Below are positions 11,458 to 23,100 of a DNA stretch of 64,000 nt, one piece after another. This stretch comes from Marthasterias glacialis (lineage: Eukaryota > Echinodermata > Asteroidea > Forcipulatida > Asteriidae): NCBI GenBank assembly GCA_911728455.2, contig OU452219.1, forward strand, positions 19,313,397 to 19,377,396. Reading direction: 5' to 3'. Within the stretch, counting starts at the first letter, position 1. Every line of letters starts with the position of its first letter. Made by a program: the position numbers and the translations under genes. The notes beneath the pieces were generated by a model that was not told the DNA's origin, did not search any database, and worked only from the letters and a program-made list of their open reading frames with translations.

Positions 11458-14400
11458 ATGGCTCTGCCTACTGGTTTCGTTGTGTTGTTGGTGTTGGGGA
11501 TGTGCATGAGTTTCCATGGAAGAGTAGTGGGTAAGTGGAAAGCTTGTAAGGGTCTAAGCCATGGAGGGTGTAATCATTTACCTTCGCCGAAGGTCCGGTC
11601 ATGGTCTCGTCGTTTTATATGGTCTGGTCAACCGTTAACCATGGAGCTGTTCGTTAACATAGAGAGAACGGCCCAAGACCTAACCAACCATGCTAACCAT
11701 CTGTGGGACCTTGTAACCTGTGACATGTTTACAAAGGAGCCCCAGACAGGCACGATTTGTACACATCCCAATGGAAGAAAACATAAAATCCTATGGCGAT
11801 TGCACTGTCAGATTTTTGTCAACTTTTAATATGAAGAAAGGGGCACATGTGAAAGCTTGATCACATGTGTTACGGTACTTTTATTTATGTGGAAATTATG
11901 ACAAAATGTAAATATTCCATATGACCAGGTGTATCTTGCCTTTTAGAAAGATGTGCAAGGTCACTCTTTATGTAAACAAAGGTTACATTACCCACAGTCC
12001 CATGTACCTAACTATTTTACCTTCTAATTGTACCTTATCGGTAATGAGCTTTGGGGACCAGGGGATTTCGGTACTTCCAGCTAATAATATCAATATCACT
12101 GGTTACAGTGAGGCTTGCTATTAGCTTATTTTATATGCCTTATCCATTCTTTCTCGATTAGCAAAACCCACATCACAAAGTTCATGCTCAATGTTAATCT
12201 TCTGCCTCTTGTGGTAATGGATCGTGGGAAATATCAGTACCAGGAGGAGGAGGTGGATAGTGGGAAATATCAGTACCAGGAGAGTCTTGAACCAAGACTA
12301 CTCTGCGACTGTGGGGGGGGGGGGGGGTACGATTTCACAACTACATCTTGTGCGACACAGACAACCTCGCAAATACTACAGTACAGTTCTATGGGGTCGC
12401 ACGCATTAAGCCGGTACGAGGTTCATTCTGGTCTAGTTCTCGACAGAATTTACTAATACCTTGATTCACGAATGAAAGAACACAAATCTTATATTTCATG
12501 GAGATTGCACTGTTTGATTTTATAAAGTTTTAATATGGAGAAAGGGGGCACATCTTAAAACATGTCCAGCTGTTATTTTTATAACTCTTGAACTTATGTG
12601 ATGGAGATTGTTACACAAAAATATTTATGTGAAATTTTCCATATGACCAGTCTCGCCTGCCAGAAAGGCCTGGAATGTTGAGGTCACTCTTTTGTAACCA
12701 AATAAAGCTACAGAGCTCTGCCAAAAGGAAACCCCATCGGGTTAAATAGTTGTTAGTTCACCCAATCTTGATAAGCTATTAGAATTATGGGTTCGAAAGA
12801 ACGCGTACACAGGAAAAATGGTCTCAAGAATTTGTGGCAGTGCAACTACAGCTAGCAAGGTATAAATCAGTATCGCCATCGAGCATGGACTGCTTGCTCT
12901 TGTGGTATCGTTGACTGAGTTAAACATTCTCTGCAACAACGCTGGGATGTCTGTACATAACAACACCCGCCGGCCCATGAAACTATTTTTCTGATCTTAC
13001 AGTATTTCATATTAGGACATTATTTTGTGTGTGTTTTTCTGTGTACTCCCGCTCAACGTGTTTTTAACAATGTAATCACACGGTGGGTAGGCTAATAACG
13101 GTCACCCGTCTATAGAGGGCGGTCAAGTTCGACTCACAATACACCTTGAATATTGTACATACAACACTCAAGTTGCTCAAATACAAATCTGTCACAATGT
13201 TGTGTTTGAAAGAGTGATTTGAATCAATTCAAACCATTTGGTTGTTTTACAAGAGAGAATCTGCCCAGTGGATTGTCGGATTTACCGCGGCCCATGGCAT
13301 TGTGGATGTGAGTTCCAAGCCCATCCGGCGTGGCTGTTTTCTGCTAGCTTTCTCCAAACAAACAAGAATATAGGACTTTATACTGTTTTGTCATTTAGGG
13401 ATCGATATGTATGTTGTATGGTGTAACCCCCTTCCCCATTGTGTCTTCGTTGTGTTCTGACAATCTCAGGAATTCTTCAGAGGGATTAGGGGGTACTTCT
13501 GTACTAGAGGGGGAAGAGTGTATTAGAGTATTGACCCCTTGCTCGACCCGGAACGCAACTCCGCACAATGCCATTTTGGGAGTCGATTCTGAACATTATT
13601 TTGACGGACTCCCTCTGCCAAATTGGGGATTGCGTCGTTTCTGGTTCGTAGCAAGCACCTTAACACTGAATTATATTATCATCTTTAGCTCATTCTATTG
13701 AATGTTGAATCTGACATGCGTAAAACACACTACCATTAAACAAACTATAACTGTGAGCTTATAAAAATGTTAAAACATGTGCAGCAAATCCCTGTGAAAG
13801 CCTGTTGCTCTCGCAGGCCTAACATTTTTTTGTCTCCGTGACATAATATAGGAAGGACACACCGCTTATTGATTCGCCGTTGGGGGCGCAGAAGGCCCCT
13901 ACTATTTTTCTAGACTTTCTAGCGGGTACATTCGGTCATGTCAACTATGTCAACCTGCGGTTTGTTCCTAAACAAAAAGAAGAAACAAATAGAAACAACG
14001 AAATATAATGTAAAAAACATCCGTATCCGTACGGAATCCCATACGCTATAACCACTGTCTTTGCCACGAACGATCCAAAATAAAAATTTAGTTCGTTACA
14101 TCTCACTAATATTGAAATCTGTAATACATTAAACATCTTCTTGAGCACTGCTATCTAACTTTGTTGAGGCTTTCCTTTTTCGACTTTGGCAGTAAGAATA
14201 GTGCTTATACCTTATATAAAACACCACTGCCAACGCTGACGTCATAAGAATTTATCTGAGAAAGATGACGTCGTGGGATTTTTCGCGAAAAGCAACGTTG
14301 AGCCAGTTGTGGTCAAAATTAATAGCTTTTCGTAAAATAACTTTGTTTATAGATGTGAACTGTACTATGTCTGTATTCATTGATCACTTGTAATTTAATT

Positions 14401-17400
14401 ACGGCTTACTTTAGAGTGTATGGCTAGGTATAGGACAATACTGTGTCCTATCTTTGTAATCATATACGATGACGTTCCAGCAAACCATACAATGACACTC
14501 TTATCGTCTATCGTCTACCCTTCGTTTATCCATAACAAGCTTCAAGTCAAGGCACGTCGTACGTCGACCGATCACGTCTTGCAGATCTTTTGTTAAGTGG
14601 GTACAACAGTCTGGTGATGCCACAGTCACCTGTTAACGTAACAGTCAGGATGGAGATTCGGCGAATCGAGCGACTGGTAAGGGCTTTATTCGTACTCGTA
14701 GTCGACCGTCCCTTCTATTGGGAGACTTTGGAATGCTAGGTGGCAGCAGACTTGTAAATTTCCATTGTTTGCGTAGTTCTGAACATGCGCAAATTTCCGA
14801 GAACGATTGATTTACCTGGTAAGTCTGCTGCCACCTAGTGTCCTCAAAAGTCTCCCATTGGGTCGAGATCTCACAATGGGAAACTTTTGAGGACAGGAGG
14901 TGTCAGCAGACTTACCAGGTAAATCCAATGTTCTCGGATGAGAGATCTCACCCAATGGGAGACCTGAGGGGACACTAGGTGGCAGCAAACAAAGTAGTAA
15001 AACCAACAGACATAAATACAGGTAGTGCAACCCATAGACAATTTCACAAATTACTTTTTACGCACGCGTTAGTAGTAGAATGAGTGAGGTGCATGCTGGT
15101 CTAGATAGAGACAAAAATCTGTCGATAACTAGATCACCACATTCCACGGGCAACGTCCTCATAAAAAGTATTTGCGAAGTTGTCTTTTTACCTGATTTAC
15201 CTAGCCCCTAGTCTCCTTTTCTTTGCGCTGCTTATAATCATTACCGTTTGCTCTACATCGAGCACGCACAAGGAAGCATGAATGGACATTCTTGTTCACG
15301 TAGGCCTACACTCTAAAAAAAAAACATTAGTCAGATTTGACTAGAAATCAGTTAGATTTGACTTACAAGGATCAGCTGGGTGCAACTGAAAAGGAGTCAG
15401 TCTGACATGTTTTTCTCGTCAGGATTATTTAAAATAACTAAAATTTGAGTCAAATCCAGTTACTTTTTCTAGTTTGTAAAACTAAATCAGTTATTTTTCG
15501 TATGCTTAACTAATTTCCCAGTCAGTTTTCAACAACAAGGAAAACCAGTCAAGATTTTCACTAGGTCGTTATACGAGTGTAGCGTCCTTCACGGATAAAA
15601 ATAAAGCAATGCACAACTTTCTAATATTTTGTAAGGCGCTGGTTAACTAGGAAAGTCCGGAGCTAATTCAATCGCACCCACAATGCCACAGTATACATTA
15701 CAACTATACAGTTAAATTCTTCATTTTGTATTTGATTAATTTCTAGGACGAGACGACAAACCACCTTTATTTAACTGGCATGATGTTGATTGTAAGTATA
15801 GGACGACCAGAAAATCCATCTTTTATTGAACTGCCGTTTTACCTTGTTCTTTATTAACATCTGTTTTGCATTCATTTTAGTTTTTGACATTTTGTGATTA
15901 ACATCAGCAAAAAAGAAACATTTCGTAAAATACGTTATCGCAATCGCTTAAATATCCATAAGGTTGTGTGCAACTATTTATCACACACGCCAGTAAAGGG
16001 ACGTTTCGTGCGTGCCATTCTTATGATTTTAAGTTGTGCTGGTGCCATATTAATAACTTAGAGCCGATTGTTGGTTTCGTATTCGCAGTTCTGGTCTGAC
16101 AACCGTCTAATCTGGGACCCCAGTGAATTCAATGGAGTTCAAGATGTTTCACTGAAACCTGACGATGTATGGACGCCCAGAGTCAAACCAAATACACAGT
16201 AAGAAATCATGATATAATTTCTGAAAGGGTCCAAAAAGATGACGAATTGTATAGAATTCGCTTTAATGCGCAGCAAAGATTCTGTTGCTATTTCCGACCC
16301 TTTTTTTTAGATGTACAAGGGAAATGACTTGTTTTCAAAATACCCTTCGTTGGTTTTGCCATTCATTATAATGTAATCTATTTTTTTTTTATAGATAATT
16401 ACGTATTATTTCTTTGTATTTTATGGAACTCTATCTTTAATTTGTTTTAATGCTTTACTTATCACTAAGTAACTCGGCCATTTTGGACAATGATAAGTGA
16501 AGAAGACCATTATTATTATAAAAACAAAAATTATATAAAACAAAAATAGAAAATTGATTGTTATTGAACCGAAAGGAAAAAATGATAACGCTTTCAAGAG
16601 TATTTTCGTATCTTTTGTTTAGACTATTGGAAGACGAATCTACCCTGTTGACCGTGATGTCCAATGGGCAAATTTCCCGTTACAAATCGCTACGCCTGGC
16701 CGTGCCGTGTACATCGGATTTGGCCAATTACCCGTTCGATTCGCCGTCGTGTCGGTTCAAAGTCGAATATTGGGGCTACAAGAGTTCGGATATCGTCTTG
16801 CACACTCCGGAAGGCATGTCGGGTGTCGACTTTGTGGACGACCAGCCCAAGGCGCTGTGGGAGATAAAATCTCTCAATGCCTTCACGGAAACGTTTATAT
16901 ACGACTGCTGTCCAGATGAGTTTGCCAGTATCAAATACAACGTTGACCTGTCGCGCAAACCAAACGGGTTCGCAGTACGAGTGTTGACACCAGCAGTCCT
17001 GACGTCGCTGTTGATCGTGTTCTGTTTTCTGATACCGCCCTCTTGTGGAGAGAGACCCGTAGTCTGCTCAGTGCTGCTCGTCGCCACTCTCATCCAGTCA
17101 GTTTCTTTCAATCATTATGTGCCCATGGTCGGCGAAGGCACCCCTTTCATGTGTGTGTTCTTCTGCTTTAGTGTCTTCGTGGCATTTTTCGCTGTTGTCG
17201 TGAGTGTGGCCTCATTTAATCTTGCCCGTGGGTGTGGTGTTAACACTAATGACGGGGAGATTCGGACTGCAGGCTCATCGAAGACGGTAAGAGATTTTAT
17301 CCTTTGCTCTTTGGTTTTGTAATGAAACAAGTAGAACATTTTCTCCTGACTACCACCACTGTGTACTTTTTGGGTACGTTCAGCTTTAAGATGCATAAAG

Positions 17401-17564
17401 ATGCATATAAAACGGTGCTATATGTCTTAATAATTCATCCTCCTTTTTTTATCAAACAGGGCATGCTGAAAGTCGCAAGATTTATTGACGTGACATGTTT
17501 CATTGTCTTCACCTTCATCTTTGCCATCGCAGGTGGCGTCATTCTTAATAACCACCCCAAATAG
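11458..17564 (+). CDS. Nicotinic-receptor-like Cys-loop channel subunit, copy B
   Basis: Six exons: 11458-11530, 14552-14676, 15747-15791, 16089-16198, 16623-17286 and 17460-17564, giving 373 aa. Exon lengths and phases equal copy A except that the last exon is one codon shorter. Signal peptide 1-24; NVT site at 53; Cys-loop C147-C161; W168; Y211 with vicinal C213-C214; four membrane segments; M3-M4 loop about 30 residues. Residues 119-225 differ from copy A at 39 of 107 positions (counted by eye), while 226-339 differ at 3 of 114. As in copy A, the loop-A motif reads W-T-P-R and the loop-D Trp is absent (Met). The upstream region carries a fold-back MITE ending about 120 bases before the start codon. 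Both copies appear intact, so they could form hetero- or homomeric channels; that is inference. Confidence 0.88.
14712..15205. repeat. Multi-palindromic cluster, copy B intron 2
   Basis: Orthologous to 5710-6225 with the same alternating CAATGGGA...CTAGGTGGCAGCAGA units and the AAATACTTTTTACGC / AAAAAGTATTTGCGAAG fold-back. It is preserved in both paralogues but shorter here. Confidence 0.6.
15307..15581. mobile_element. 275-bp MITE, copy B intron 2
   Basis: It starts TACACTCTAAAAA and ends GAGTGTA, giving short terminal inverted repeats with TA at both ends. Copy A is uninterrupted at this place (GTAGGCCT joined to GCCATCACGG), so the insertion boundaries are read directly from the paralogue. 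It has no coding capacity. The interior is rich in AGTCA/TGACT motifs. Confidence 0.75.
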
Positions 17565-18114
17565 ACAGTCGACAGCATGAAAAGCGCACTTCACAAAACT
17601 GACATTAAGGACGCATTAAGGACCACGCAGCGGGAGCTAGGGCCTTGTCACACGGGGCAACTTGGAGGCACCCAACTGCACCGCCTGCAAAAGAAACAAA
17701 ACGGTACCGCAGGAGTTATTTTTATGACGTCTTGCAATCCTCAAGAAAATGATGGGGGTAATCCAAGTGTGAATGCCCTTTCTTCTTGGCGATTGTCTGG
17801 AGCTGGTTGCCTCGTGTGACATGGCCCTTAAGGACATGTACAATTTCATCACAATATGTGAATTTGTTTATCCTGCTCTTAAAAGTCCGCTTTTTAAACA
17901 ACACGGTCAGTGTATCCAACAACCCAATTATCATCCTCCATTTTGACCAAATTTACTTTTCTATCATTCGCGTTATGAAACCCCGTTGCATCGCTTGAGA
18001 CCCATCAGGATCCCGATTACGTTTTTCAGGGCTTGTTCAGAGACGCACAACAGGCTATTTGACCTTTCAGTCAGTTGTGAAAAAAAAACACTCGTTTTGT
18101 CCACCATACACCCT

Positions 18115-18305
18115 TGCAAAGAGCCGTTATGGCTGACAACTCTTTTTAGAGTGAAAGACGGGTATTTTCAACTTGAATCAGAGTGAAGTTCGCTCCAATT
18201 TCACTCAAAATGGGGGATGCACAGTGAGTTTCACTCTCAAAAGAGCCAAAATGACATCACTCGGGTGAGAGAGTGAAATTTTCACTCTTTTACATACTGA
18301 GGGTA
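18115..18305. mobile_element. Diverged relative of the GAGTGAA fold-back family
   Basis: It contains TTTTTAGAGTGAAAGA, CAGAGTGAAGTTCGCTCCAA, AATTTCACTC and ACTCGGGTGAGAGAGTGAAA, closely resembling the arms of the element at 10955-11339, but degraded. No target duplication was identified. Confidence 0.5.
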
Positions 18306-18765
18306 CTATTGCTTTGCTTGTGCATTACTTCAACCGAAGGGGGCGCTACGCACAGTACCGTGGCTGCCTTAAATCTGATCTTGGAGTCTGTGTCCGAACT
18401 GGCAGCTACGGCTACGACTGGATCACCGCGTCATCACGCGTTCAAATATAGGATATCCTTACACCCTTAGCAACAGCCGTAGCTTTAGCTGTAGCCGCAA
18501 AATTCGGATACCACGCTATTAGGCTCCCATAGCACCCGATGCTAAATGCTAAATTTTCAAAAAACACTCAAAACATATTTAAAAGTCTCTCAGCCTCTAG
18601 AAAACAAAACAATTTTGTCTTCTTCTGACAACTGATTTTTCTCATTTCAATGTTTAGTAGGTTAGCCCTTGAGAATTGGTAGGTTCATCCAAAATAAAAA
18701 CACCCCCTGAACAAGTAAATTTGCCAGATCTTGGAAAAATGACCTTACACGTTTTAGCAAAATAG

Positions 18766-18895
18766 GGCCATTTTTAGAGAGCTAGTGTACCATTACTCAA
18801 CAATCCATAAAAGCCACGATCTTAAAATTTGGCCATTTTTAGAGAGCTAGTGTACCATTTCTCAACAATCCATAAAAGCCACGATCTTAAAATCT
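18766..18895 (+). repeat. Two-copy 65-bp tandem duplication
   Basis: Unit 18766-18830 (GGCCATTTTTAGAGAGCTAG...) is repeated immediately at 18831-18895 with one clear substitution (ACCATTACTC against ACCATTTCTC). The near identity suggests a recent slippage or unequal exchange event. Confidence 0.8.
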
Positions 18896-20193
18896 TTGAT
18901 TTACAGAACACAAGTTGTGGGTTTACATTAAATTTTTATTTATGAGGCTCGATCCATGGAGTTGCTCCCATACGGTCTCGTGGAAAACTGGACGGGCGCC
19001 CTCTCACTGCAAATTAAGTTAGGCTATTCTTGTTAATGAAGAGGCAAAAGAGTTGTGGATCGAATTGATACTTGCTGGTTCGCCGTCCCGTCTCGGAGAC
19101 AGTTTAACCTATACAATATTTCAAATTTCTTTAAGATAGCCAGTGTCCAGTCAGTAGCATTAAGAAGTCACTTCTGAGAAACCAAGTCTGTGGCCCCGGG
19201 CATTTTAAATATAAGTTGTGACCGAACTAACATTTGCTTGCAACTATTGCCTCGCCAGCCGAATAAAACGGAACCAAAAAAATAAAATAAAAAATACTTG
19301 TTTAAATTCTGCACACACAATAATCCCACTTTTAATGACCATAGGAAATGAACAAGTTACATGACACTAAACAGTTTTACTGGTCCTTGCTCTATGGTTT
19401 TTATGACTCAAGAATACTTTGTAAAATATATACAATTATAACCATTGACATAAAATAAATATATTGTATTTTTGTACATTTTTTTTTTTACATTTGTGTA
19501 GTTTAGTGCATTAACCCTCCTACTCTGAGTAACATCCTAGTGAGCTGACCAATCATTGAAACTTATCAACTGCACAGGTTATGTATGGTGGAACAACTGT
19601 GCACAGAACTTGAAATGTGCTGATATGCATCCGCCACATGATGTCCAAACCATGTGGAGGACAACCTGAAGGGTCAAACACTGTAGGAGGATTAATGTAA
19701 AATATCGATTACGATGTTTCACGGTGAAATACAAACAATATTGCTTAGAGGTAACTATATGTATAAGAAGGCTTAGACTGGATACTGCATGGCTGTTCAC
19801 CACTGTGTAAATATGTTAAGATCAGGCACTTGCAACATTTAACAGTCAAATGCTAAATGAGGATGTTTCTGATAATCAAAAAAACAAGGTCTATAATTTT
19901 CCCATGTACTGGGATGTTGGCTTTGTTAGTTTGAAGCACAGTAGCTACAACTCCCACAGTGTATTTGTGAACTAAGCAGCACTTTAATATTACTAAGCAC
20001 AGAAACGAATTCCCTGCCAAAATGTCATTTTTTAGTCAGAAAGTAATGTTTCTGTTTACTGATTACTAGTCCAAGCTCACAGGGAACTGTAGCAACTTTG
20101 AGTTTCGATTTAGCATACGATAAGAGTGATCCAAACTGTGCCAAGATTTAAACAGAAGACATTGAAAGGAAAACCTTTTTCCATTCATATTTT

Positions 20194-23100
20194 TTACTCC
20201 TTATCTGGTTTCTTCTTGACTTGCTTGATGCCTTTCCAGTAGTAGAATTTGTCAAAGATGCTCATGTACTTCTTGACAAACTGCCTGCGGATCTCTGATT
20301 CCTCCGTGACGGTCTGAGTGAGCGGTGTGGGGTTGCTGGCCACTGCTGCCATGTCAAAAACTGGGAAGATACTGCACCAAAAATACCAGAATACTAATGG
20401 TCAGTAATTGAAGGTTGTTATCTAATGGTACAAAAGTTTGAAGAGATTTGATGAAAGTTTTTTTTTTTACAAAGAGCTTTCAGGGCAGTCAACTTTTCCA
20501 GCAAGAAGTTGCTCCACCCCACAATAATTCTAGTACAATCAGTAGTTGTGATTTGTGAAGAAGTATTGTGTTGGCACATGCTTTTGAAATATCTTGACAG
20601 AGGATAACCCCTTGCACCAACGTCACACGCGGCTACAGTTTGCCATGATCACCATTATGCGAGTCAACTCTTAAGCGTGTAAATACCCCGTCGCCTAAAG
20701 TGCACACTACACTTTATAACACACGGGGACATTGACTCCCAAAATGGCACAACCAAGATTATTGTGGTGATGATGTCAGGTGAATTGGGTCAACCCTTGA
20801 AAATGTCGGCAACAAAGAAAAACAAAAATATACAATCTTTCAGATTGATCCTTGGGGACACAAGGCTCATTCATAGACCACTCTTCACACTCTTTCAGTG
20901 AAATTCATTATGAACATAATTCTTTTGAAATTTAAGTATTGGTTCTCAAGAATCTCTTAAATTAAATTTTGTTTCATGTTAATATATGTGAGCAAAGAAA
21001 CTTTATGGTCATACTCTTTTCTCTTTGTGAAATCCTCCGGTACAAATTTGCTGGTGTAGTCTCTGGACACGCCCTGTCCAAGGACGATGCAGTTCAGTGT
21101 GGCAATTGTCTCCTCTTTGCTCAGACCCATCCGGATACAGAGGTTGACGAAGGAATACAGGACCATCTCACACCATTTGTCGTTCGTGCTTAGGATCGCA
21201 TCTTTTTTTTTTGTAGAGAGGGAAAGATGATTAAGATTCAATCAACCGGCTTGTTTTATATGCAATTTTTAGATAAAGAAATTTAACTTTCCTATAATGA
21301 CATATGAATCAGGCAGAAAAACGATCTTAACTAAGGTCCTAGTTATTAGGTCCTAATAATTAGTATAGGCCTACGAGTGACAAGGGTAAGTTCAGAACAT
21401 TTTGTTAGGCAGTGCGTGTTCACAAAGGTAACATGCATGACCACGTTCCTACCCTTATCTCAGACTATCAGCTTCATCTAAACTAACAAGGCATTAGTAT
21501 AAAATACAGGTAGGCCTACGAGTGTTCCAATAGCAGAAAGGGTAGTTCAGAACATTTCCTTTCATTATTAAAGTGGCCATCTCGGCCTAAACATAGTGCT
21601 ACAAAGCCTAAGAGGCAGAAGAAGAACCCGTATTGTTACCAGGTTATGTATTAAAAAACATTTAATGTTTAAGCACTCTATACTGGACATTGAGAATGTG
21701 TAAATACAGTAACTTGTGGTTAATGTAATCTTTGTATCCAGTCGAACAGATGTGGTTGTTTCCTGCATGACCTGTACGCTGGTAAAATTGTTCAATCCGT
21801 AAATGTATTGTTCACTACATCAACTATTATATAATTAACAATATACACAAGAACGTAATTTAACATGTCTTGCACTCCTTGCAAATAACTTTTTTAGGTA
21901 AAGTATAAAGCTCACAAAAAGGAAAGGAAGGTCTTTGCCCCCACCTGCCTCCCCCACCAAAAAAAAAAATTAATTAATTAATAAATAAAAAAAGGAAATG
22001 CATAGTTACGCCACAGTTTAAATATGTCTACATCTATTGAATGATTTTCTTGTATTTTAAGGCATTTCAGATGGAAATATTTCTCGGGATTAGTACCAGT
22101 ACCATTTTAAACCAATAAAACTTTCAGATACAAAAAACAGAAAATGCTCGTTTGATATGTTTTTTGGTTATCACTTAACCTGTACCATCATAATTATCTG
22201 TAATGATGGTCGGCCCTAAAAAGTAATGCACACTTCAACACAATGTAATTTCTTCTTCCGTTGTGATGGAAGTTGTAGACGCACCATGTGAAAATCTCTG
22301 GATAGCTGTAAAGACTCTGAACATGCCACTGGTGGTACGTACCATATAACCTTTGTTTACAAAAAGAGTGACTCTGTACATTCCAGGGCTTTTCTGGCAG
22401 GCAAGATACTACACTGAATTCCACCTGAGTAATATATGCCTGTAGTCTTTTTCACAGGGCTCGTAGAAGTACCGAGTATACAGTGCTAAACACACATCGG
22501 TGTTTGGGTAAAACACACACAATGCACTCATTGTGTTTACCGGTGAGTCTCGATAACCCTAAAAAAGAGTACTCCCCTACTACTCAACCTATCTCCTCAT
22601 GCAAAAATTTTTTCAGCTATACCTTCTTTGTTGAGGTTCAGTGGACAGGTGACTTGCACCTGTTGTGGGTTCTCTAGGGTGGTACAGACATCCCTGCTGT
22701 AGTCCCATTGTGCATCGGCGTTATCAAGCTTCCAGGAATACTCTGCCTTAATGATATTGCCGCATTGGATCACCTGAACATAGTCAAGAAAGTTCACAGT
22801 GAGTGTAATACAACTCTGTGACTAGATATCCACTACGTCCTCAGGCTCATTGTCCTTTTTTCTACATGAACTTCGAGAACAAAGACAGAGAGCACATTAA
22901 AATTTCAAGTTTGATTCATAAAATTTGTTTGTATTTGAAAACTGTGATGCAAATTTACTCATCTTTGCATTACTCCTTAGTAAATACACTTCTTGTTTGA
23001 TTTCAATTACATTTTTAAGCCGAATCAAGTAACCCAAGTCTGAAAAAAAGCAATTCAATGTGAAGCAAGTTATTTTTTTTAAATATTAAAAATAAAGAAA

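Larger units (their letters stand above)
10085..17830 (+). repeat. Tandem duplication unit, copy B
   Basis: Counterpart of 880-9010. It lacks the intron 1 and intron 3 insertions of copy A but has its own insertions at 10955-11339 and 15307-15581. In intron 1, two related stretches (about 11800-12010 and 12490-12720) share GGAGATTGCACTGT-like and CCATATGACCAG sequences, suggesting a further local duplication unique to this copy. Confidence 0.85.
17831..20193. other. Intergenic region between receptor copy B and the NOXRED1-like gene
   Basis: No gene is supported. It holds a diverged relative of the GAGTGAA-rich fold-back family (18115-18305), a 65-base tandem duplication (18766-18895), and AT-rich sequence. 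An ATTAAA on the minus strand near 19982 could serve the convergent NOXRED1-like gene, but this is weak. Confidence 0.45.
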
